In this document: in pieces, positions 53,871-63,119 of the stretch
Layout of the letters: every line of letters begins with the position of its first letter
How positions within the stretch are numbered: the first letter of the stretch is position 1
DNA from: Thalassospira australica
Lineage (GTDB): Bacteria > Pseudomonadota > Alphaproteobacteria > Rhodospirillales > Thalassospiraceae
Length of the DNA stretch: 64,000 nt
Assembly: GCF_000763295.1 (NCBI RefSeq)
Contig: NZ_JRJE01000006.1
Location: forward strand, 124,001 to 188,000
Direction: 5' to 3'
The notes under the pieces: generated by a model
The model's database searches: none
What the model saw: only the letters and a program-made list of their open reading frames with translations
What the model was told of the DNA's origin: nothing
Made by a program: the position numbers and the translations under genes

Positions 53871-55343
53871 TTATTCGGCTGCAACGGTTGCAGGTGTGCC
53901 GATTGGTGCTTCGTTGCGAAGATCCCCCTTGATGGTCTTGTAAACGTTCCAGACCATCAGCAGCGAACCCAGCACGAACAGCAGGCCACCGGTTGCACGA
54001 ATGATGTAGTAGGGATGCATTGCCTCGACCGTTTCGATAAAGGAATACTGCAGGAAGCCAAGCTCGTCATAAGCGCGCCACATCAGGCCCTGCATGATCC
54101 CCGAAACCCACATCGACGTGATGTAAAGAACGATCCCGATGGTGCCGAGCCAGAAGTGATGGGCCACAAGGCGCATCGAATACAGGCGTTCACGGTTCCA
54201 AAGCACGGGGATCAGGAAGTAAATCGCACCAAACGATACAAAGGCAACCCAACCAAGCGCCCCGGAATGCACGTGACCAATGGTCCAGTCGGTATAGTGC
54301 GACAGACCGTTGACCGCCTTGATCGACATGACCGGACCTTCGAAGGTCGACATGCCGTAGAATCCGACAGCAGCAACCATGAACCGCAAAACCGGGTCGG
54401 TACGCAGTTTGTCCCAGGCCCCTGAAAGCGTCATCAGACCGTTGATCATCCCGCCCCATGACGGCATCCACAGCATGATCGAGAATGTCATGCCAAGGGT
54501 CTGTGCCCAATCGGGAAGGGCGGTGTAATGCAGGTGGTGCGGACCGGCCCAGATATAGAGGAAGATCAGCGCCCAAAAGTGAATGATCGACAGGCGATAG
54601 GAATAAACCGGACGTTCGGCACGCTTTGGAATGAAGTAATACATCATGCCAAGGAAACCTGCCGTAAGGAAGAAGCCCACCGCATTGTGGCCATACCACC
54701 ACTGGGTCAGGGCATCCTGAACGCCAGAGAACATCGAATAGGATTTCGTGCCAAACAGCGAAACCGGGATGGCAAGGTTGTTGCCAAGATGGAGCATCGC
54801 AATGGTCACGATAAAGGCCAGATAGAACCAGTTCGCGACATAGATATGCGGTTCGGTTCGTTTCAGAAGGGTGCCGACAAACACCGCCAGATAGCAGACC
54901 CAAACGATTGTGAGCCAGATATCAACAAACCATTCCGGTTCGGCATATTCACGCCCCTGGGTCACACCGGTGACATAGCCGATGGCGGCCATGACGATGA
55001 ATAACTGATATCCCCAGAAAACGAATGCCGGAAGCGCCTTGCCGCCATAAAGCGACGCGCGACAAGTTCGTTGTACGACATAGAAGGACGTCGCCAGAAG
55101 CGCGTTACCACCAAAAGCAAAGATCACGGCAGACGTATGCAGCGGGCGCAGACGTCCGAAATTGAGAAATTCGTTATCGAAATTGAGCGCCGGAAAAGCA
55201 AGCTGCCAGGCAATGACATCGCCCACGACAAATCCGATAACGCCCCAGAATACGGTCGCAAGTGCGCCCCAGCGCACAACGTCCATATTGTAATCGACAG
55301 CAACGGATGGCGATGCTGCCTGTGCCATGCTCCCCTGGCTCAT
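53871..55343 (-). CDS. ccoN: cbb3 cytochrome oxidase catalytic subunit I
   Basis: A 490-residue heme-copper oxidase subunit of the C family, with twelve membrane segments and the histidine ligands for heme b, heme b3 and CuB ([55 protein letters not shown]). It reduces oxygen at low oxygen tension while pumping protons. ATG 55343 is preceded by GGGAG at seven bases; the frame is open to 55460. First gene of the operon, below an FNR box. Confidence 0.96.
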   Translation of the reverse strand: MSQGSMAQAASPSVAVDYNMDVVRWGALATVFWGVIGFVVGDVIAWQLAFPALNFDNEFLNFGRLRPLHTSAVIFAFGGNALLATSFYVVQRTCRASLYGGKALPAFVFWGYQLFIVMAAIGYVTGVTQGREYAEPEWFVDIWLTIVWVCYLAVFVGTLLKRTEPHIYVANWFYLAFIVTIAMLHLGNNLAIPVSLFGTKSYSMFSGVQDALTQWWYGHNAVGFFLTAGFLGMMYYFIPKRAERPVYSYRLSIIHFWALIFLYIWAGPHHLHYTALPDWAQTLGMTFSIMLWMPSWGGMINGLMTLSGAWDKLRTDPVLRFMVAAVGFYGMSTFEGPVMSIKAVNGLSHYTDWTIGHVHSGALGWVAFVSFGAIYFLIPVLWNRERLYSMRLVAHHFWLGTIGIVLYITSMWVSGIMQGLMWRAYDELGFLQYSFIETVEAMHPYYIIRATGGLLFVLGSLLMVWNVYKTIKGDLRNEAPIGTPATVAAE

Positions 55344-55556
55344 GCTTGACTCCCGTTCAAGGTGGTCGGGTGAACTGTCCAAAACCCTCTTGGGCAGTTT
55401 CAATAGTCCCGGTGAACCGATGCCCAATTGCCTGCGGTCCACCTGCACAAAAAGCCCCACCCAAAATGCGCCATGGCAAAACGTCAGGGCGCTTAAGTTC
55501 CGGGCGAGGTTTCCAATTTCGAGTAACGAGTATGCGGGCTGTTGACCCAGATGCCA

Positions 55557-55570
55557 TTGACCTACGTCAA
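55557..55570. promoter_or_regulatory. FNR/FixK box upstream of ccoN
   Basis: TTGAC-CTAC-GTCAA is a perfect dyad of the FNR/FixK class, about 214 bp upstream of the ccoN start. With FnrL encoded 8 kb away, anaerobic activation of the oxidase is the natural reading. Confidence 0.8.
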
Positions 55571-55718
55571 TCCGGGGTCGGAACTCATTAATTCACTTGG
55601 AATGAGTTCTGATCCCAGCCTTGCAAACCCATTGCCCATTCAGTCTGTGGAAATGTTATCGCCCGTCAGAGAGTTTTTGTGCCGAGGGTGTTTATGAACG
55701 TGAAACCGCCCAAGGGTG

Positions 55719-55732
55719 TTGATGCACATCAA
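55719..55732. promoter_or_regulatory. Perfect FNR box upstream of the GNAT-like gene
   Basis: TTGAT-GCAC-ATCAA equals the FNR consensus, 54 bases before ATG 55786. A start site near 41 bases from the centre would give a leader of about 20 bases, the class II activator layout. Confidence 0.85.
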
Positions 55733-55785
55733 GGTTGCCCGGATTTATTTGCGGCATGATCCGTAGAATTCGAGAGGGCAGGATC

Positions 55786-56292
55786 ATGTCAGACGTCTAT
55801 ACGTCACTTCCACTTACAGCGCAGACAGCGGATATGACCTATCCGTTGGTTCAAATGTTGCAAGTCGACATGTCTTTTGACCGTTGGCGGACATTCGTCG
55901 ACAGATACTGCATGCCGGTTACGCATGACGTCTCGAACATCACCTGCGACGGCGACAATATCCTTTGGCAGCGGCAGCGCGGGTTGATTGTCGTTGCCAA
56001 TGAACGTGGCTATATCCACGGGCTTTTTTCCTATTATGTGCGTGATGACATGGCCGACGGGATGGTCTTGCATGTGGACAACATCATCGCCGTCGAAATT
56101 GTGACCGGCGACCATGTTCTTGATGCCATGCGTGATGCCATGACCCGCCTGGCCAGCATCCATGGCTGTCACAATGTGTATGTTTCGCTTGGCGAACTTG
56201 ATGAACGGTTGCAGACCTATTTTGCACGCGCTGGTTTTACGCCAAGCAAGGTGCGTTATTGTGCGCCGGCAACGCCCAAGCTATCGGCCTGA
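55786..56292 (+). CDS. GNAT-like protein under an FNR box
   Basis: A 168-residue protein with the ordering of a GNAT fold: a central strand region (GLIVVANERGYIHGLFSYYV), an acetyl-CoA-type segment (VEIVTGDHVLDAMRDAMTRLASIHGCHNVYVSL) and the final YFARAGF that commonly closes the fold. The usual GNAT pyrophosphate loop is degenerate, so it may be a divergent or non-catalytic member. No substrate can be proposed. ATG 55786 is 17 codons into an open frame starting at 55735. The gene is divergent from ccoN and overlaps the next Crp/Fnr gene by 37 bp tail to tail. Confidence 0.7.
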   Translation: MSDVYTSLPLTAQTADMTYPLVQMLQVDMSFDRWRTFVDRYCMPVTHDVSNITCDGDNILWQRQRGLIVVANERGYIHGLFSYYVRDDMADGMVLHVDNIIAVEIVTGDHVLDAMRDAMTRLASIHGCHNVYVSLGELDERLQTYFARAGFTPSKVRYCAPATPKLSA

Positions 56293-56840
56293 TTGATACG
56301 TTTTCTGATCCGTGACAAAGCAATTGGTGTGATGCCAATGAAGCTTGCGATCTGTGCCTGTGTCAGGCGCGGAACGATATGCGCATAATCCACCAGGAAG
56401 CGTTGGTAGCGATCCTGTGCAGACAGGCAGAGAAACTCGTATTCGCGTTTTTCCTTGCGCAGGCTGACCTGTTCATTGAAATCGAAAAAAAATGCCAGAA
56501 GCGTTGGTGAATTTGCCGCAGCCTTGCGAACCCTGTCATAGGGAATGGCCAATACGTCACAATCTTCAAGGCAGATGATGGAAAAGGTGCTTGGTTCGCC
56601 CAGCAACTGGCATCGCCGTGACCCCATCACGGATTCTTCTACAAAAAAGCTTTTGATCCATTCCTTGCCCTCAAAGGTGACATAGGACATCTGGGCCAGT
56701 CCGTTTTGCAGGAAAATCACATCCCGGCATATGTCACCTTGACGGATGATCTGACTGCTTTTCGCGTAATGTGCTGTGCGTTCGCTTCCGGCGATGGCGG
56801 GATCTGCACAAAGGCGATCAATGAGGGCACAAAAATCCAT
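56256..56840 (-). CDS. Crp/Fnr family transcriptional regulator, no iron-sulfur cysteines
   Basis: A 194-residue Crp/Fnr regulator: a cyclic-nucleotide-binding-like domain (IRQGDICRDVIFLQNGLAQ) followed by a helix-turn-helix (LTQAQIASFIGITPIALSRIRKRI). The four-cysteine FNR pattern is missing, so the signal differs from that of the FnrL-like protein. It is divergent from an SDR gene with an 87-bp promoter that contains a perfect palindrome, the likely operator. Confidence 0.85.
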   Translation of the reverse strand: MDFCALIDRLCADPAIAGSERTAHYAKSSQIIRQGDICRDVIFLQNGLAQMSYVTFEGKEWIKSFFVEESVMGSRRCQLLGEPSTFSIICLEDCDVLAIPYDRVRKAAANSPTLLAFFFDFNEQVSLRKEKREYEFLCLSAQDRYQRFLVDYAHIVPRLTQAQIASFIGITPIALSRIRKRINQADSLGVAGAQ

Positions 56841-56888
56841 GTCGATAAACCCGGGTTAATGTCGCAAGGCCTTTTGATGGTTATCAGC

Positions 56889-56911
56889 GGTGATCTGACA
56901 TCAAGATCACC
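56889..56911. promoter_or_regulatory. Palindrome between Crp/Fnr gene and SDR gene
   Basis: GGTGATCT-GACATCA-AGATCACC has perfect 8-bp arms and lies in the 87-bp divergent promoter. Its TGATC...GATCA half-sites look like those of the Crp/Fnr family, so autoregulation by the neighbouring regulator is likely. Confidence 0.65.
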
Positions 56912-56927
56912 CAGAAGGAAAGCCATT

Positions 56928-57674
56928 ATGACCCAACAAAACGATCCTGTCCTGATTACGGGGGCGACTTCCGGTATCGGGTTGGAATTGCTTCGTCTGT
57001 ATCATGCCTTGGGCAATCAGGTGATCGCGCATGGACGTTCGGAGACGAAGCTTTCGAAATTGTGCGATCAATATTCCGGCGTGCGTTCGATTAAGGCCGA
57101 TCTTGGTGACGCCGATGCTGTTGATGCAATGATGGCGCAGGTGATGGCTGATTTCCCCGATCTGTCGCTTGTCATCAACAACGCCGCCATTCAGAACGAC
57201 GGCCGGATGACGGATGCCGAATTTAGTGCGTCCAATGCGAAAAAAGAGATCGCGATCAATTTTCTTGCGCCTGTTCTTATCTGCCGCGCAGTGATCATGC
57301 ACCAAATCGCGAAACGGCGTAGCAGGGTCAGGATCGTCAATGTTTCGTCGGGCTTGGCCTTTTTCCCGAAAACCAGCAGTGCGCTTTATTGTGCAAGCAA
57401 GGCCGCACTACACAGTTTTAGCCAGAGTTTGCGTTATCAATTGGCGTCTGCGGACGCTGCGGTGGCGATCAGCGAGGTATTCCTGCCCGTGGTTGATACG
57501 CCCATGACCAGCGCACGGAATGTACGGAAAATGTCAGCGAAGCTGGCCGCATTGTCGATCCATGATGGGATCGAAGCCGGGCAGGACGAGATTTACGTTG
57601 GGAAAGCACGCTGGATTCCCCTGATCAGCCGAATATCCCCGGCACTGATGAAATCAATTCTGCGCAACGGCTAA
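56928..57674 (+). CDS. SDR family oxidoreductase (DltE-like)
   Basis: A 248-residue short-chain dehydrogenase. TGATSGIG near residues 11-18 binds NAD(P), an NNAAIQ motif follows, and the catalytic Ser and YCASK (Tyr, Lys) are in the middle. The sequence resembles the DltE-like SDR group of unknown substrate. AAGGAAAG before ATG 56928 sets the start. It is in an operon with the TVP38 gene, 15 bases downstream. Confidence 0.85.
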   Translation: MTQQNDPVLITGATSGIGLELLRLYHALGNQVIAHGRSETKLSKLCDQYSGVRSIKADLGDADAVDAMMAQVMADFPDLSLVINNAAIQNDGRMTDAEFSASNAKKEIAINFLAPVLICRAVIMHQIAKRRSRVRIVNVSSGLAFFPKTSSALYCASKAALHSFSQSLRYQLASADAAVAISEVFLPVVDTPMTSARNVRKMSAKLAALSIHDGIEAGQDEIYVGKARWIPLISRISPALMKSILRNG

Positions 57675-57689
57675 TCCGGAGGGCATGAC

Positions 57690-58382
57690 ATGAAAGACTT
57701 GATCAAGACTGCATTCATTCTGGCGACTTGTTTTGCTGCGACATTTGGCATTTTGGTTGCGACCGGATTGTTGCAAAAAGCCGATGTGGTGACCTGGCTT
57801 GAGCGTGCGGGCGAAATTGATCCGTGGTTGGTTGCCGGTGTGGTGATTGGCCTTCTGTTTGCCGATCTGTTTATAGCAGTTCCGACCATGACGATCAGTT
57901 TGCTGGCGGGATATTTTCTGGGTCCGGTTGCAGGGCCACTTGCCGCAGGCACAGGCATGATCTTTGCCGGGGTTACGGGCTATGTCATCAGTCGAAAATA
58001 CGGACGGTCAGTATTGCATCGCATTATGCGCGATGATGCCCGGTTGGCTGAAATGGAGGATGTTTTTGCCCGCTATGGCATGGCGGTCTTGATGATCTGC
58101 CGGGCAATGCCAATCCTGCCTGAGGTATCCTGTTGTCTTGCCGGGGTAACCAGAATGCGGGTTTTGCGGTTCGGCTTGGCGTATCTGATCGGGACGGTAC
58201 CCTATGTGGTGGTGTGCGGGTATCTGGGGGCGCAAAGTTCACTTGCCAATCCGATGCCTGCGATCTGGGGGGCTGCTGCACTTTCGGTCGGCATGTGGTT
58301 GTGCTGGTTTGTACTTATCGGGGTTCATCGCCGCCGCGCAGTTCGGACACCCCGTCAGGTGATTGGCGATATTTCGGATTAA
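57690..58382 (+). CDS. TVP38/TMEM64 (DedA-like) membrane protein
   Basis: A 230-residue inner-membrane protein with about six hydrophobic segments and the VTT-domain signature GYVISRKYGRSV, followed by RYGMAVLMICRAMPILPEV, which is the conserved G-RxxPxxP pattern. Related proteins are membrane-lipid scramblases or homeostasis factors. It follows the SDR gene by 15 bases, and dapF follows 43 bases later. Confidence 0.88.
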   Translation: MKDLIKTAFILATCFAATFGILVATGLLQKADVVTWLERAGEIDPWLVAGVVIGLLFADLFIAVPTMTISLLAGYFLGPVAGPLAAGTGMIFAGVTGYVISRKYGRSVLHRIMRDDARLAEMEDVFARYGMAVLMICRAMPILPEVSCCLAGVTRMRVLRFGLAYLIGTVPYVVVCGYLGAQSSLANPMPAIWGAAALSVGMWLCWFVLIGVHRRRAVRTPRQVIGDISD

Positions 58383-58425
58383 CCCGCATGTGGACGTGTC
58401 TGGCAATCAGGATTATAAGGCGGGT

Positions 58426-59271
58426 ATGAACGGTATTCCATTTGTCAAAATGCATGGTCTGGGAAATGATTTCGTTGTCTTTGATGGACGACGCGATCCC
58501 GCTGTGCTTGATCTTGATAACGCAACGGCCGCCCGCATCGCTGATCGCAAGACCGGTGTTGGCTGTGACCAGTTGATCGTCATTGAACCGGCCCGTGATG
58601 ATCTGGCCGATGCGTTTATGCGCATTCGCAACAATGACGGCGGCGAGGTCGAGGCTTGCGGCAATGCGACGCGCTGTGTCGCGAACGTCGTCATGGGCGA
58701 GTTGGGCCGCAAGGAAGTCATTATTGAAACGGTGGTTGGTTTGCTTGATGCCAATGGTTTGGCGGATGGCCGGGTGACCGTTGATATGGGCCAGGCCAAA
58801 CTGGACTGGCGTGATATCCCGCTGTCTGAGGCGGTCGATACCAATCACATTCCCCTGTCGCTTGGTCCGCTTTCGGATGCCGTCGGGGTGAATATCGGAA
58901 ATCCACATGGCGTTTTCTTTGTCGATAATGCCGAAGAAATTGACATCGAAAAACTTGGTCCGGTGCTTGAACATCACGAAATGTTTCCCGAGCGCGCCAA
59001 TATCGAAGTCTGTAGCCTTATCGGTGAAGACAAAATTCGCATGCGGGTCTGGGAACGTGGTGTCGGGGTTACCCGTGCCTGCGGAACCGGGGCCTGCGCA
59101 GTTGGTGTTGCAGCTGCACGGCGTGGATTGACCGGTCGCAAGGTTGAAGTGATCCTTGATGGTGGGCCGCTGACCATTGAATGGTTGCCCGATGATCATG
59201 TCTTGATGACTGGGCCGGTGGCGACCAGTTTTTCCGGTTTCTTACATGCGTCCCTGTTGGGGAACCACTAA
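58426..59271 (+). CDS. dapF: Diaminopimelate epimerase
   Basis: A 281-residue epimerase that turns LL- into meso-diaminopimelate for lysine and peptidoglycan. The two catalytic cysteines are C78 (EACGNATRC) and C219 (RACGTGACA), each in its family motif, and the N-terminal KMHGLGNDFVV is typical. ATG 58426 begins that motif; the frame is open from 58363. A terminator follows. Confidence 0.96.
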   Translation: MNGIPFVKMHGLGNDFVVFDGRRDPAVLDLDNATAARIADRKTGVGCDQLIVIEPARDDLADAFMRIRNNDGGEVEACGNATRCVANVVMGELGRKEVIIETVVGLLDANGLADGRVTVDMGQAKLDWRDIPLSEAVDTNHIPLSLGPLSDAVGVNIGNPHGVFFVDNAEEIDIEKLGPVLEHHEMFPERANIEVCSLIGEDKIRMRVWERGVGVTRACGTGACAVGVAAARRGLTGRKVEVILDGGPLTIEWLPDDHVLMTGPVATSFSGFLHASLLGNH

Positions 59272-59283
59272 GCAGAATTTGAA

Positions 59284-59317
59284 ATCCGGCCGATATTTCC
59301 TGTTTGGCCGGTTTTTC
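59284..59317 (+). terminator. Terminator of dapF
   Basis: CCGGCC (59286-59291) and GGCCGG (59306-59311) pair across a 14-base loop; five T residues follow, then CATG. Confidence 0.8.
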
Positions 59318-59457
59318 ATGCAGGTATTTGTACGGACTTGATCCAGTCTTGCGTCCATGGACCTGATCGGGCAAAACAGGGCGCATCAGGATTTGGTTCG
59401 ATCCATGTCGGGACACCCAATCCCGTCTTTTGTGAAACTCAAAAGCAGGTTCAGATA

Positions 59458-60654
59458 ATGGCTGACTTCAATACGCTTGACGGTGTCAATGTCGCTGGCA
59501 AGCGCGTTTTGCTGCGCGCTGATCTTAATGTTCCGATGAAGGATGGTGTTGTTGGGGATACGACCCGTATCGACCGCACAGTCCCTGGACTGATCGAATT
59601 GGCCGATGCCGGTGCGAAACTGGTGGTGATTACCCATTTCGGTCGTCCCAAAGGCGAACGCGTCCCTGAAATGAGCCTGAAACCGGTTGCAGATGCCCTT
59701 GCCAAGCAACTTGGGCGGTCGGTGAAATTTGCCGATGATTGCATCGGTGATGCGGCCGCAAGCGTCGTGAACAGCCTTGAAAACGGCGAGATCGCGTTGC
59801 TTGAAAACCTGCGCTACCACGCAGAAGAAGAAAAGAACGACCCGGCTTTCGTTGCAGAATTGGCGAAACTTGGCGATCTTTTCGTCAATGATGCGTTTTC
59901 ATGTGCACACCGCGCACACGCTTCGACCGAAGGTTTGGCACGCGCGCTTCCGGCCTATGCCGGCCGTTTGATGCAGGTTGAACTCGAAGCCCTGGGCAAT
60001 GCGCTTGAAGCACCGAAGCATCCAGTGATGGCAATTGTTGGTGGTGCAAAGATTTCCACCAAACTTGATCTGTTGGGAAATCTGGTGGCCAAGGTCGATC
60101 AATTGGTGATCGGTGGTGGCATGGCCAACACCTTCCTTGCAGCCAAGGGGGTTAATGTTGGCAAGTCGCTGTGCGAGCATGACCTGCTTGCAACCGCACG
60201 CGAGATTTTCACCAAGGCCGAAGCTGCCAATTGCGAAATCGTCCTGCCGGTCGATGGTCTGGTTGCCCAAGAATTTGCCGCCAATGCGCCGCATGATGTG
60301 TCTGACATCAATGATGTGGCAGCAGACGGCATGATCCTTGATGCTGGCCCGAAAACGATTGAAGACCTCAATAAACGCCTTGAAACCTGCGAGACGCTGG
60401 TATGGAACGGTCCGCTTGGTGCGTTTGAAATCACACCGTTTGATACCGCAACCGTTTCTGTCGCCCAACATGCCGCCAAGCTGACCAACGAAGGCAGGCT
60501 TCTGTCGGTTGCAGGCGGGGGTGATACGGTGGCAGCCTTGCGCCATGCTGATGCAGATCAGGCGTTTTCATATGTCTCGACCGCAGGCGGTGCGTTTCTT
60601 GAATGGCTAGAAGGCAAAACCCTTCCAGGTGTTGCAGCGCTCCGCGCCAAGTAA
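59458..60654 (+). CDS. pgk: Phosphoglycerate kinase
   Basis: A 398-residue glycolytic/gluconeogenic enzyme interconverting 1,3-bisphosphoglycerate and 3-phosphoglycerate with ATP. The N-terminal [13 protein letters not shown], the FGRPKG motif, the hinge and the nucleotide site GGGDTVAAL are present. ATG 59458 starts the family N-terminus; the open frame begins at 59338. It is monocistronic with its own terminator. Confidence 0.97.
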   Translation: MADFNTLDGVNVAGKRVLLRADLNVPMKDGVVGDTTRIDRTVPGLIELADAGAKLVVITHFGRPKGERVPEMSLKPVADALAKQLGRSVKFADDCIGDAAASVVNSLENGEIALLENLRYHAEEEKNDPAFVAELAKLGDLFVNDAFSCAHRAHASTEGLARALPAYAGRLMQVELEALGNALEAPKHPVMAIVGGAKISTKLDLLGNLVAKVDQLVIGGGMANTFLAAKGVNVGKSLCEHDLLATAREIFTKAEAANCEIVLPVDGLVAQEFAANAPHDVSDINDVAADGMILDAGPKTIEDLNKRLETCETLVWNGPLGAFEITPFDTATVSVAQHAAKLTNEGRLLSVAGGGDTVAALRHADADQAFSYVSTAGGAFLEWLEGKTLPGVAALRAK

Positions 60655-60681
60655 GCAAACGTGCCTAAGGCCCAAAATGAC

Positions 60682-60712
60682 AAGCCCCGCCAAACTGGCG
60701 GGGCTTTCTTTT
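60682..60712 (+). terminator. Terminator of pgk
   Basis: AAGCCCCGCCA-AAC-TGGCGGGGCTT is a perfect 11-bp stem with a three-base loop, followed by TCTTTTG. Confidence 0.88.
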
Positions 60713-60744
60713 GCTCAAAGACAGAACAGGGCAGCGTGATTTAA

Positions 60745-60993
60745 TTACGTTTTCTCGCTCTCGGCATAGAAAATAAGGCTGATGCTTCTGATTACTGGTG
60801 GAATAGACCGGATGATATGGGCCAGGCCCAAAACAAGCACACCGTGGGACCCTTTGAAATTGCCCGACGTCAAATCTTCAAACAGCGTATCACCTGTATC
60901 ACCGAGTGCTGTGAACAATAAGATGAAGCCGACAGACGCATCGACCCACTGGTTGCGCGCCCAGGATTCCAGTCTTTTTAACCAAGGAAACAT
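60745..60993 (-). CDS. Small protein with hydrophobic segments, unknown
   Basis: An 82-residue protein with an Arg/Lys/Trp-rich N-terminus (WLKRLESWARNQW), two hydrophobic stretches (about 19-31 and 52-75) and a charged C-terminus. It looks membrane-associated. AAGGGG six bases before ATG 60993 supports translation. I know no family. It is convergent with pgk and may share the terminator region at 60682-60712. Confidence 0.55.
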   Translation of the reverse strand: MFPWLKRLESWARNQWVDASVGFILLFTALGDTGDTLFEDLTSGNFKGSHGVLVLGLAHIIRSIPPVIRSISLIFYAESEKT

Positions 60994-61137
60994 CGCTTAC
61001 CCCTTTTAGCGTTGTTTGAAGGTCGCTCGGCAATCTCTGTTGGTTCTATGCTGTATGCGACCGGTCGTTTGGTTTCTTGTCTCAGGGGTATGATGATAGA
61101 GCTTCGCGCCAAGGTCGAGAGTATTAATGAATAAACT

Positions 61138-62130
61138 CTAATCTTGGTGCTTGTTCACGTCCGGCAGGCTGTTTTGCGCGGTGCTTTGCATGATCGCGTC
61201 CCGATCTTTCAGGAAGCTGGCATAGCCACCCTCCATCATTGCGCTGCCCAATTCTATATAGACTGTGAACAAGCGCGATAATGTGTCGGCCTCGTCGGTA
61301 TCAAGTACAGAAAGCAACTCGCTCGATCGGGCCTGACCGGTTTCAAAATGCTCCCAGGCATGTTCAAGCAGGATCTTGCCCAGATAATCCAGATCGTCAT
61401 ACTTTCCCTGACCAATGGCATTGCGGATTTCACCAAGGGTGATATCGGCAGCAATCAGCATTTCCGCTGGGATCGTGACCAAACGGTCCGGGCCTTTGAT
61501 GTCTTCGGGCAGGTCGCGCAGGATATGGATGATATAGCAAAAGATAGCCATATCGCGTGCGTGATACAGCGGCGGATTGGTCAGCGGCGAGGTATAGCCG
61601 ATTTCCGGATCATGACGTGCAGAGATCAAATAGACAAAGATGGATGCCGGTGCGGCGGTTGCACCTTCGCAATAGGCAATGAAATCATCCCATTCATCCA
61701 TCGGTTCTTCGGCAATGTCACGATGAAGGGCGTCTGCCAATTCAATCCACGGATCCGCAGGTAAATCACTGCGCCCAAGTGTCAGACGCAGGGCGTCATA
61801 GACAGAGTCATTGAGCGGCCCGCTTTCAGGCAGGGGATTATCCATATTGGCCTTGGCCGCCATGACCTGCGCCTGCCACTGCTGAATCGTATCAAGAATA
61901 TCTTCGCGCATGGCATCGCGTTCGGCATCAGGCAGTTCGAGGAAGCCGTCATCGACGATATCGTCAATCACGCGCATGGATGCATAGGCGGCAAGGAAGA
62001 AACGCTGCCGTTCGGGGGAAAGCCGCATGGCTGCACGATAAAGGTTGGCGTTTTTTGCAGCTGCCAGCTTGTTACAGGCATCGAATGGTGCGCCAAGTAC
62101 GGCATTTTCAGGTGGGAGCGAATGGCTCAT
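61138..62130 (-). CDS. Squalene/phytoene synthase family protein
   Basis: A 330-residue isoprenoid condensing-enzyme-family protein. The first aspartate-rich motif is DDIVDD at 56-61 (RVIDDIVDD), and the second region reads YIIHILRDLPEDIKGPDR where typical synthases have NILRDxxED; both metal-binding regions are present. It has no other carotenoid or hopanoid genes near it, so its product is uncertain. Substrates would be prenyl diphosphates. Confidence 0.8.
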   Translation of the reverse strand: MSHSLPPENAVLGAPFDACNKLAAAKNANLYRAAMRLSPERQRFFLAAYASMRVIDDIVDDGFLELPDAERDAMREDILDTIQQWQAQVMAAKANMDNPLPESGPLNDSVYDALRLTLGRSDLPADPWIELADALHRDIAEEPMDEWDDFIAYCEGATAAPASIFVYLISARHDPEIGYTSPLTNPPLYHARDMAIFCYIIHILRDLPEDIKGPDRLVTIPAEMLIAADITLGEIRNAIGQGKYDDLDYLGKILLEHAWEHFETGQARSSELLSVLDTDEADTLSRLFTVYIELGSAMMEGGYASFLKDRDAIMQSTAQNSLPDVNKHQD

Positions 62131-62235
62131 GCGCGTCTATATTTCCCTTTGGTTGCCCTTCAAACAGTCATACAGGACTGCCAGCCCTGTGCAATAGTGG
62201 AATTGTTGCGGGCGCAACACCGTGTTGGGTTTGGG

Positions 62236-62904
62236 TCAGAATTTAATTCTGTAACTTGCCGTCAGTCCAAGCATGGCATCAATGCCATCAAGAAGGCCAT
62301 CGTTGGGATTTTGCGCGCCAAGGTCACGTGAAACCGATCCATGCATACCAATCCAGATGTCGGGAAGTGGCATATATGACAAGGAGCCAGCCAGTCCGGC
62401 GTCGTTGGTCAGGCCATCACCGCCAACAACAAAACCATGGCGCGTAGACTGGCCTGCAGCGAATTCATCTGTTTGGTAAACGCCAATGCCGCCCGGTGCG
62501 GAACTGTCGAGATCAAAAAACGGCCCCATCGCAAACCCGATTTCAGGTGAGGGGGAATACCCAAGGCCGATTTGCCCGCGCATACCCTGTTCTGAGCGGG
62601 ACGTGCTTCCCAGTTCCAACCAATAGTGCGATGTGTCTGTTGGATCATCTGCAGAAGGCCCAAGGGCAATGCCATAGCGCGCAGACGGGGTAAGATCGGC
62701 CATGGAGCCGATCCGACCGAATGGGGGCAGGATGCCTGTCCCAAACATGCTTCCGCCGGGAATCAGGTGTGTGCCATCTTGTGCAGGAATATTATCTTCC
62801 GGGGATTGGGCATAGGAAAACCCGTTCTGAATCAGACCTGCACACAGCAAAGTCGTCAGAAAAGTCGTAGTTCGAGCCGGATTTATCCAATTTTGTTTTG
62901 CCAT
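62236..62904 (-). CDS. Predicted outer-membrane or periplasmic protein, unknown
   Basis: A 222-residue exported protein. The signal ends near FSYAQS (about residue 33), and the mature part is rich in Gly, Ser, Thr and alternating hydrophobic residues, with repeated short strands such as GIALGPSADD, GQIGLGYSPSPEIGFAMGPFFDLD and LGLTASYRIKF at the C-terminus ending in Phe. This is the texture of a small beta-barrel. ATG 62904 has a weak ribosome-binding site. No function is offered. Confidence 0.65.
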   Translation of the reverse strand: MAKQNWINPARTTTFLTTLLCAGLIQNGFSYAQSPEDNIPAQDGTHLIPGGSMFGTGILPPFGRIGSMADLTPSARYGIALGPSADDPTDTSHYWLELGSTSRSEQGMRGQIGLGYSPSPEIGFAMGPFFDLDSSAPGGIGVYQTDEFAAGQSTRHGFVVGGDGLTNDAGLAGSLSYMPLPDIWIGMHGSVSRDLGAQNPNDGLLDGIDAMLGLTASYRIKF

Positions 62905-63119
62905 GTCGCCTGTGCCCACAGGTGATCGAAAAGTCACGACAATCGAGGCAATATCCAAACTGCGTCATTACCTGAACACAGGAATGGTTTGATGTTGTTG
63001 GCCCCAACCAACAATCGACGAACCCTTTTCGCCGTTCTGACGTGCGAATATGAATTTGGGTTCTATATAAACGGGAAAGTCCGGCGTGGCATCTTCCTGC
63101 ATTCTGCCGTGAAAGCAGA

